Positions 59,367 to 64,000 of a DNA stretch of 64,000 nt are shown piece by piece. The first letter of the stretch is position 1; every line of letters starts with the position of its first letter. The stretch spans positions 372,001 through 436,000 of the forward strand of contig NZ_JBAWKC010000002.1 in the NCBI RefSeq assembly GCF_044003965.1, given 5' to 3'. Source of the stretch: Yeosuana aquiaggeris (GTDB lineage: Bacteria > Bacteroidota > Bacteroidia > Flavobacteriales > Flavobacteriaceae). The notes beneath the pieces are model-generated. The model ran no database searches. It saw only the letters and a program-made list of their open reading frames with translations, and was not told where the DNA came from. The translations under genes and the position numbers were made by a program.

Positions 59367-59882
59367 ATGGCATCTATATTTGGGCATAGTGCAGTGGGCT
59401 ATACATTAACAAAATTAATGGATAACAAAAATCTAAAATGGTTATTGTTAGCAGCTGTTTTTTCAACTATTTTGCCGGATTTTGATGTTATTGGTTTTAA
59501 ATTAGGAATACCTTATATGCACCCTTTGGGACATAGAGGATTTACCCATTCTATCTTATTTGCCTTGTTATGGGCTTTGCTCTTAATGCGTACTCTAGGA
59601 AGGCAAAACAAAAAAATATGGTTTTTAGTTATTTTTCTTTCAACGGTCTCGCATGGAATTTTAGATGCCATGACCACTGGAGGCAGAGGCATTGGCTTTT
59701 TTATTCTTTTTAATAATGATCGTTTTTTCTTTCCATTTCAAGTGATTAAAGTATCACCCTTAGGATTTAAAAAATTTTTCTCTGAATGGGGTTTACAAGT
59801 CATTTTTTCAGAAATTAAATATGTGCTGCTTCCGTGCTTATTAATTTTATTAATTTTATATCTCTTTAAAAAATCAAGATGA
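59367..59882 (+). CDS. YdjM/DUF457-type membrane-bound metal-dependent hydrolase
   Basis: A 171-residue inner-membrane protein with four hydrophobic segments. Family hallmarks: 'GHSAVGYTL' at the start, 'STILPDFDVIGFKLG' (P-D-x-D), 'HPLGHRGFTHSI' (H-R-G-x-T-H-S) and 'VSHGILDAMTTGG' (S-H-x-x-x-D). These residues make a probable metal site. The biological reaction is not known. The stop overlaps the next gene (ATGA), so it is co-translated with the MazG-like protein. Confidence 0.85.
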   Translation: MASIFGHSAVGYTLTKLMDNKNLKWLLLAAVFSTILPDFDVIGFKLGIPYMHPLGHRGFTHSILFALLWALLLMRTLGRQNKKIWFLVIFLSTVSHGILDAMTTGGRGIGFFILFNNDRFFFPFQVIKVSPLGFKKFFSEWGLQVIFSEIKYVLLPCLLILLILYLFKKSR

Positions 59883-60205
59883 ATATTGAAAACGCACAAG
59901 AAATAGTTGATAACTGGATTCAAGAACATGGAGTTCGGTATTTCAATGAACTTACCAATATGGCACAACTTACTGAAGAAGTAGGTGAAGTAGCGCGAAT
60001 TATTGCCCGACGTTATGGAGAGCAAAGCGAAAAGGAAACTGATAAAGACAAAGACCTTGGTGAAGAGCTCGCTGACGTATTATTTGTTGTGTTATGTTTA
60101 GCAAACCAAACCGGTGTTAATTTACAAGATGCGTTTGATAAGCGGATGGATGCAAAGGGCAAACGTGATCACGATAGACATCATAATAACGAAAAATTAA
60201 AATAA
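59879..60205 (+). CDS. MazG-like nucleotide pyrophosphohydrolase
   Basis: A 108-residue all-helical NTP-PPase: 'LTEEVGEVARIIARRYG' (E-E-x-x-E) and 'LGEELADVLFVVLCLAN' (E-x-x-D) give the four acidic Mg ligands. It removes pyrophosphate from unwanted or damaged NTPs/dNTPs. Length fits the short, single-domain MazG group. Coupled with the membrane hydrolase by a 4-base overlap. Confidence 0.88.
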   Translation: MNIENAQEIVDNWIQEHGVRYFNELTNMAQLTEEVGEVARIIARRYGEQSEKETDKDKDLGEELADVLFVVLCLANQTGVNLQDAFDKRMDAKGKRDHDRHHNNEKLK

Positions 60206-60254
60206 ATAATAAGTATATTAGCCCTTCTTTTATGAAGCGTTTTTAAATTTTTAT

Positions 60255-61478
60255 ATGAATATTATACTTCAAAAGTCAACTATAAAAAGGAAATCTGTCA
60301 TTCAAATAACCGGTTCAAAAAGTGAATCAAACCGTTTGTTGTTACTTCAGGCATTGTACCCTGAATTTCAAATAGAAAATGTATCAAATTCTGATGATAG
60401 CCGATTGATGATGAATGCCTTAAAATCAACCTCTGAGATTATTGATATTCATCACGCAGGCACAGCAATGCGTTTTTTAACGGCATTTTTTGCCATTCAA
60501 GAGGGTAGAGAGATTATATTAACCGGATCTGACCGAATGAAAGAAAGACCCATCAAGATATTGGTAGATGCCTTACAAGCTTTGGGGGCACATATTGAGT
60601 ATTTGGAAAATGATGGATATCCGCCATTAAGAATTACTGGTCAGAACTTAACACAATCAAAAGTAAGTCTTCAAGCCAATGTAAGCAGTCAGTATATTTC
60701 AGCTTTATTGCTTATTGCTTCAAAACTTGATAATGGATTAGAGTTAACTCTTGAAGGAGACATTACGTCCATTCCCTATATTAAAATGACACTCAGCTTA
60801 CTGGATGAGATTGGCGTGAAATCATCATTTATTGATAATGTCATTACCATTAAAAAAAATGAGAAAAAATTAAAGGCTAAAACATTAGTAGTAGAATCAG
60901 ATTGGTCATCAGCATCCTATTTTTATAGCATTGTTGCATTAAGTAAAGAGGGTACAGAAATAACCCTTTCTTCTTATAAAGAAAACTCTTTACAAGGTGA
61001 TTCAATTTTAGCAGATATTTATGTACACTTTGGTGTAACAACCATTTTTAGTGACCATTCAGTGATATTAAAAAAGGAATCTCATATCTTGAATCCATTA
61101 GTTCTAAATTTGCAAAAGGCGCCTGATATCGCTCAGACCATTGCTGTAACCTGTTTCGCTTTAGGGGTTTCATGTGATTTGACAGGTCTTCATACTTTGA
61201 AAATTAAGGAAACAGATAGATTGGTAGCCTTAAAAACTGAAATTGAAAAACTTGGGGGTCAAGTAACCATTACAAATAATTCTTTACAACTTTCAGAAGG
61301 GGATACCATTAAAAAAATGGCGTCAATAGCCACCTATAATGATCATAGAATGGCTATGGCCTTTGCCCCTTTAGCTTTAAAAACAGAGTTAGTTATTGAA
61401 AATGCGGAAGTGGTTTCAAAATCATACCCAAGCTTCTGGCAAGACTTAAAATCTATAGGTTTTAAAATTACTCAATAA
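60255..61478 (+). CDS. aroA: 3-phosphoshikimate 1-carboxyvinyltransferase (EPSP synthase)
   Basis: Sixth step of the shikimate route, adding enolpyruvate to shikimate-3-phosphate. A 407-residue protein: 'ITGSKSESNRLLLLQAL' (S-K-S/A-x-x-x-R), 'HHAGTAMRFLTAF' (G-T-A-x-R), 'GSDRMKERPI' and 'YNDHRMAMAFA' with 'KETDRLVAL'. The usual L-P-G-S-K and G-N-A-G-T-A forms are slightly changed ('ITGSKSESNR', 'HHAGTAMR'), so it belongs to the glyphosate-type II-like or a Bacteroidota branch. It is apart from the phe/tyr operon and sits with housekeeping genes. Confidence 0.92.
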   Translation: MNIILQKSTIKRKSVIQITGSKSESNRLLLLQALYPEFQIENVSNSDDSRLMMNALKSTSEIIDIHHAGTAMRFLTAFFAIQEGREIILTGSDRMKERPIKILVDALQALGAHIEYLENDGYPPLRITGQNLTQSKVSLQANVSSQYISALLLIASKLDNGLELTLEGDITSIPYIKMTLSLLDEIGVKSSFIDNVITIKKNEKKLKAKTLVVESDWSSASYFYSIVALSKEGTEITLSSYKENSLQGDSILADIYVHFGVTTIFSDHSVILKKESHILNPLVLNLQKAPDIAQTIAVTCFALGVSCDLTGLHTLKIKETDRLVALKTEIEKLGGQVTITNNSLQLSEGDTIKKMASIATYNDHRMAMAFAPLALKTELVIENAEVVSKSYPSFWQDLKSIGFKITQ

Positions 61479-61493
61479 TAATCACGTAAATAC

Positions 61494-61525
61494 TTGACAA
61501 GGCCTACTTTGAGATTGTATATTTG
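61494..61525 (+). promoter_or_regulatory. Bacteroidota-type promoter of queA
   Basis: TTG at 61494-61496, 21 bases, TATATTTG at 61518-61525. Both boxes match the sigma-A type consensus of the phylum, and the ATG is 39 bases downstream (61564). Confidence 0.7.
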
Positions 61526-61563
61526 CACCCTTTCAAAAAAACAATAATACTAATATAGAGCAA

Positions 61564-62613
61564 ATGAAATTATCACACTTTGGCTTCAACTTACCAGATG
61601 AATTATTAGCGGAATACCCATCAGAACATAGAGATGAGTCTCGCTTAATGGTCATTGACAGAAAGAAGCAAACTATTGAGCATAAATTGTTTAAAGACCT
61701 TATTGATTATTTTAATGAAGATGATGTATTAATACTTAATAATACCAAAGTGTTTCCTGCCAGATTATATGGTAACAAAGAAAAAACAGGGGCACGTATT
61801 GAAGTGTTTTTATTGAGAGAGTTAAATGAAGAACAACGTTTATGGGATGTGTTGGTTGATCCGGCTCGTAAAATTCGCATTGGCAACAAACTATATTTTG
61901 GTGATGATGATACTTTAGTTGCTGAAGTTATTGATAATACCACCTCCAGAGGTAGAACTTTACGTTTCCTTTTTGATGGATCTTATAAAGAATTCCGTAA
62001 AAAATTAACTGAGTTAGGTGAAACGCCGCTTCCAAAATACATTAAAAGAAAGGTGGAGCCTGAAGATGAAGAAAGATATCAAACCATTTTCGCAAAAAAA
62101 GAAGGTGCTGTAGCGGCGCCTACGGCAGGGTTACATTTCTCGAAGCATTTATTAAAGAAATTGGAGATTAAAGGAGTGAATTTCGCTGAAGTTACACTGC
62201 ATGTAGGTTTAGGAACTTTTAATCCTGTTGAAGTTGAAGATTTGTCAAAACACAAAATGGATAGTGAAGAATTAGAAATTAATTCTAAAGCTGTTGAGAT
62301 TGTTAATAAAGGAATTAAAGATAAAAGACGTGTTTGTGCTGTTGGTACAACTGCGATGAGAGCTATTGAAAGTTCTGTATCTTCCAATGGTTTGCTAAAT
62401 GAAATTGAAGGATGGACTAATAAATTCATTTTTCCACCTTATGAATTTAGTATTGCAAATTGCATGGTTACTAACTTTCATACACCAAAATCAACACTTT
62501 TAATGATGGTGTCTGCTTTTGCTGGTCATGATTTGATCAAAAAGGCCTATGCTGAAGCTATTAAAGAAAAGTATAAATTTTACAGTTATGGTGACGCCAT
62601 GCTAATAATATAA
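61564..62613 (+). CDS. queA: S-adenosylmethionine:tRNA ribosyltransferase-isomerase
   Basis: Transfers and isomerises the ribosyl of SAM onto preQ1 in tRNA to make epoxyqueuosine. A 349-residue QueA: 'FNLPDELLAEYPSEHRDESRLMVIDR', 'VLILNNTKVFPARLYG', 'AAPTAGLHFSKHLL', 'ITLHVGLGTFNPV'-type segment (here 'VTLHVGLGTFNPV') and 'TNFHTPKSTLLMMVSAFAG'. It has its own promoter and is closed by a terminator. Confidence 0.95.
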   Translation: MKLSHFGFNLPDELLAEYPSEHRDESRLMVIDRKKQTIEHKLFKDLIDYFNEDDVLILNNTKVFPARLYGNKEKTGARIEVFLLRELNEEQRLWDVLVDPARKIRIGNKLYFGDDDTLVAEVIDNTTSRGRTLRFLFDGSYKEFRKKLTELGETPLPKYIKRKVEPEDEERYQTIFAKKEGAVAAPTAGLHFSKHLLKKLEIKGVNFAEVTLHVGLGTFNPVEVEDLSKHKMDSEELEINSKAVEIVNKGIKDKRRVCAVGTTAMRAIESSVSSNGLLNEIEGWTNKFIFPPYEFSIANCMVTNFHTPKSTLLMMVSAFAGHDLIKKAYAEAIKEKYKFYSYGDAMLII

Positions 62614-62620
62614 ATTATAA

Positions 62621-62648
62621 AGAGGCCTTGTTAAATCAAGGCTTTTTT
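62621..62648 (+). terminator. Rho-independent terminator after queA
   Basis: Stem GCCTTG/CAAGGC (62625-62630 with 62637-62642), extendable by A-T and G-T pairs, a 6-base loop, then six T. Confidence 0.8.
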
Positions 62649-62698
62649 ATTGCATTTCAAATTTCAATCAAAACAGATATTTCAGTAAAGCGATTTAC

Positions 62699-62706
62699 TA
62701 TTTTTG
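62699..62706 (+). promoter_or_regulatory. -7 box of the rlmN promoter
   Basis: TATTTTTG followed by C, only 8 bases before the rlmN ATG (62715), so the transcript would be almost leaderless. No good -33 TTG seen. Confidence 0.45.
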
Positions 62707-62714
62707 CAACATCT

Positions 62715-63755
62715 ATGGCAACAACAAAAAAAGATATTCGTGCTTTAACAAAAGAAGAACTAAGGGCATTCTTTGAAAAGCAAGGCGATAAAGCGTTTCG
62801 TGGAAATCAGGTCTATGAATGGTTATGGCAAAAAGCCGCCTATAGTTTTGATGATATGACCAATCTGTCAAAAGAAACCAGACATATGCTTGAAACTCAT
62901 TTTGTGATTAATAATATTGAGGTGAGTACCGTGCAACGCAGTAGCGATGGGACCATCAAAAATGCTGTTAAATTACATGATGGTTTAATAGTAGAGTCGG
63001 TATTAATCCCAACGGCCACGCGCACCACCGCTTGTGTGTCTAGTCAGGTTGGTTGCAGTTTAGATTGTTTGTTTTGTGCGACTGCACGATTAAAACGTAT
63101 GCGCAATTTAAATCCTGATGAGATCTATGATCAGGTAGTGGCTATAGATAAAGAAAGCAAGTTATATTTTAAAAGACCACTGAGTAACATTGTGTTTATG
63201 GGTATGGGTGAACCACTCATGAATTATAATAACGTCATTAAAGCTATTGAAAAAATTACCTCACCAGAAGGTTTAGGAATGTCAGCTAAGAGAATCACTG
63301 TATCTACTTCAGGAGTGCCTAAGATGATAAAAAAGATGGCTGATGATGAAGTTAAATTTCATTTAGCAGTTTCTTTGCATTCTGCTATTGATGAGGTGCG
63401 TACTAGCATTATGCCATTTAATGAAACTTTTCCACTGGAAGATTTGAAAGAGGCCTTACAGTATTGGTATGCCAAAACCAATGAGGCCGTTAGTTATGAA
63501 TATGTGGTCTGGAAAGGTATTAATGACTCTCAAAAAGATATTGACGCTTTAGTTAAGTTTTGCAAATATGTGCCTTGTAAAGTCAATATCATTGAATACA
63601 ATCCCATTGATGACGGAGATTTTAAACAAGCCTCAAAAGAATCCATACAACAGTATATTCAACACTTAGAAAAAAATAGAATTGTTGTGAATGTGCGCCG
63701 TAGCAGAGGCAAGGATATTGATGCTGCTTGTGGGCAATTAGCTAATAAGAGTTAG
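62715..63755 (+). CDS. rlmN: 23S rRNA / tRNA adenine-C2 methyltransferase
   Basis: Radical SAM methyltransferase that methylates A2503 of 23S rRNA and A37 of some tRNAs. Radical SAM cluster C-x3-C-x2-C in 'GCSLDCLFCATA', SAM region 'VFMGMGEPLMNYNNVI', and the second catalytic Cys in 'DIDAACGQL' near the C-terminus. The frame is open from a TTG at 62628, which is inside the queA terminator; ATG 62715 ('MATTKKDIRALTKEELRAFF') is right, giving 346 residues, the family norm. Confidence 0.95.
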   Translation: MATTKKDIRALTKEELRAFFEKQGDKAFRGNQVYEWLWQKAAYSFDDMTNLSKETRHMLETHFVINNIEVSTVQRSSDGTIKNAVKLHDGLIVESVLIPTATRTTACVSSQVGCSLDCLFCATARLKRMRNLNPDEIYDQVVAIDKESKLYFKRPLSNIVFMGMGEPLMNYNNVIKAIEKITSPEGLGMSAKRITVSTSGVPKMIKKMADDEVKFHLAVSLHSAIDEVRTSIMPFNETFPLEDLKEALQYWYAKTNEAVSYEYVVWKGINDSQKDIDALVKFCKYVPCKVNIIEYNPIDDGDFKQASKESIQQYIQHLEKNRIVVNVRRSRGKDIDAACGQLANKS

Positions 63756-63765
63756 ATTAAAATAA

Positions 63766-63798
63766 AAAAAGCGACTTTCATATTGAAAATCGCTTTTT
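63766..63798. terminator. Bidirectional terminator between rlmN and the T9SS cargo gene
   Basis: Outer stem AAAAAGCGA/TCGCTTTTT (63766-63774 with 63790-63798), one mismatch, inner stem TTTCA/TGAAA and a 3-base loop. A-rich/T-rich flanks suit both the plus-strand rlmN and the convergent minus-strand gene. Confidence 0.85.
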
Positions 63799-63815
63799 AG
63801 TTATAAGACCAAATT

Positions 63816-64000
63816 TTATTCTTTTATAAACTTAATAGTCTGTTGTTTACTTTCAGAATTTATTTTCATAAAATAGACTCCATTTTTTAAGTTGCTAATG
63901 TTCATTGATTTATCTTTTAAATCATCGGTATTAAATTTTATTATACGTTGTCCTAATACATTGAAGATATCCACATTATTTATAGATATATCTGTTTTAA
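63816..64000 (-). CDS. C-terminal end of a T9SS (Por) sorting-domain protein, cut by the window edge
   Basis: Minus-strand frame open from the right edge to TAA at 63816-63818, ~61 residues. It has the type A sorting-domain pattern: 'VDIFNVLGQRIIKF' then 'MNISNLKNGVYFMKI' and a final 'KQQTIKFIKE'. This C-terminal module targets proteins for secretion through the type IX system of gliding Bacteroidota. The cargo part of the protein is outside the window, so its function cannot be said. Confidence 0.85.
   Translation of the reverse strand, partial: KTDISINNVDIFNVLGQRIIKFNTDDLKDKSMNISNLKNGVYFMKINSESKQQTIKFIKE

Noticed and set aside
1..64000. CRISPR arrays, prophage, insertion sequences, toxin-antitoxin or defence systems
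   Set aside because: I found no regularly spaced repeats, transposase, integrase, or paired toxin-antitoxin frames; the HEPN domain in the sulfite reductase lacks the RNase motif and is not a toxin.

Overview
This 64 kb window is AT-rich chromosomal DNA from a member of the Flavobacteriaceae (Bacteroidota). The evidence is a GldA gliding-motility ATPase gene, a type IX secretion (Por) sorting tail at the right edge, Bacteroidota-type promoters (TTG, 18-22 bases, TAnnTTTG), a carbamoyltransferase of the acyl-ornithine (ArgF') type inside a compact arginine operon, and lipoprotein genes typical of the group. There is no rRNA, tRNA, CRISPR array, prophage or insertion sequence that I can support. 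Most of the window is a chain of amino-acid biosynthesis operons.

Layout. 1-6.1 kb: an AraC regulator (cut by the window edge) and a five-gene set (TIM-barrel lipoprotein, nucleoside-type MFS permease, Gfo/Idh/MocA oxidoreductase, TIM-barrel isomerase/epimerase, DUF1080 lipoprotein) that looks like a 3-keto-glycoside or polyol catabolic cluster. 6.2-15.4 kb: the full arginine operon (GNAT acyltransferase, argG, argC, proC, argD, argF', argB, argE, argH), preceded by a previously unlabelled Arg-rich leader peptide. 15.4-20.3 kb: an accessory stretch with a Crp-type regulator, an NmrA-like reductase, an NTF2-like lipoprotein, a SET protein, an acyltransferase and two broken DoxX-like genes. 20.3-22.7 kb (minus strand): leuB and a short leuA. 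22.8-24.4 kb: an unrecognised TPR-like protein. 24.4-45.4 kb: a 21 kb sulfur/methionine block framed by two SAM-I riboswitches: metY, a MetX::aspartokinase-like::homoserine dehydrogenase fusion and metZ; an Rrf2 regulator; the sulfate assimilation operon (DUF2061, cysH, cysD, cysN, sulfite reductase with HEPN tail, siroheme genes, ferredoxin reductase); cysE-cysM; then metH in two pieces and metF. 45.5-52.6 kb: a lipoprotein, an Hpt / LytTR / hybrid-kinase phosphorelay, a PagL-like outer-membrane protein, a DUF2807 lipoprotein and gldA. 52.8-56.9 kb: the phenylalanine/tyrosine operon (pheA, aminotransferase, tyrA, DAHP synthase-chorismate mutase) behind a textbook transcription attenuator with an aromatic leader peptide. 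57-64 kb: housekeeping genes (rsgA, dtd, mazG-like, aroA, queA, rlmN), a 57-residue membrane protein, and the tail of a T9SS-secreted protein.

How it fits together. Sulfate is activated and reduced to sulfide (31.1-38.9 kb), sulfide is fixed into cysteine (CysE/CysM) or homocysteine (MetY/MetZ using homoserine activated by the MetX domain), and homocysteine is methylated by the split MetH with methyl groups supplied by MetF. SAM riboswitches govern both methionine ends, and a CymR/IscR-like Rrf2 protein probably governs the cysteine centre. Arginine and aromatic synthesis appear to be controlled by ribosome stalling on short leader peptides.

The strongest leads are the two leader peptides, which share a Ser-Asn step directly before the run of sensed codons; the poly-A junction that decides whether metX and thrA are one gene or two; the aspartokinase domain of that protein, which has lost catalytic residues; and a candidate Rrf2 operator in front of the sulfate operon.
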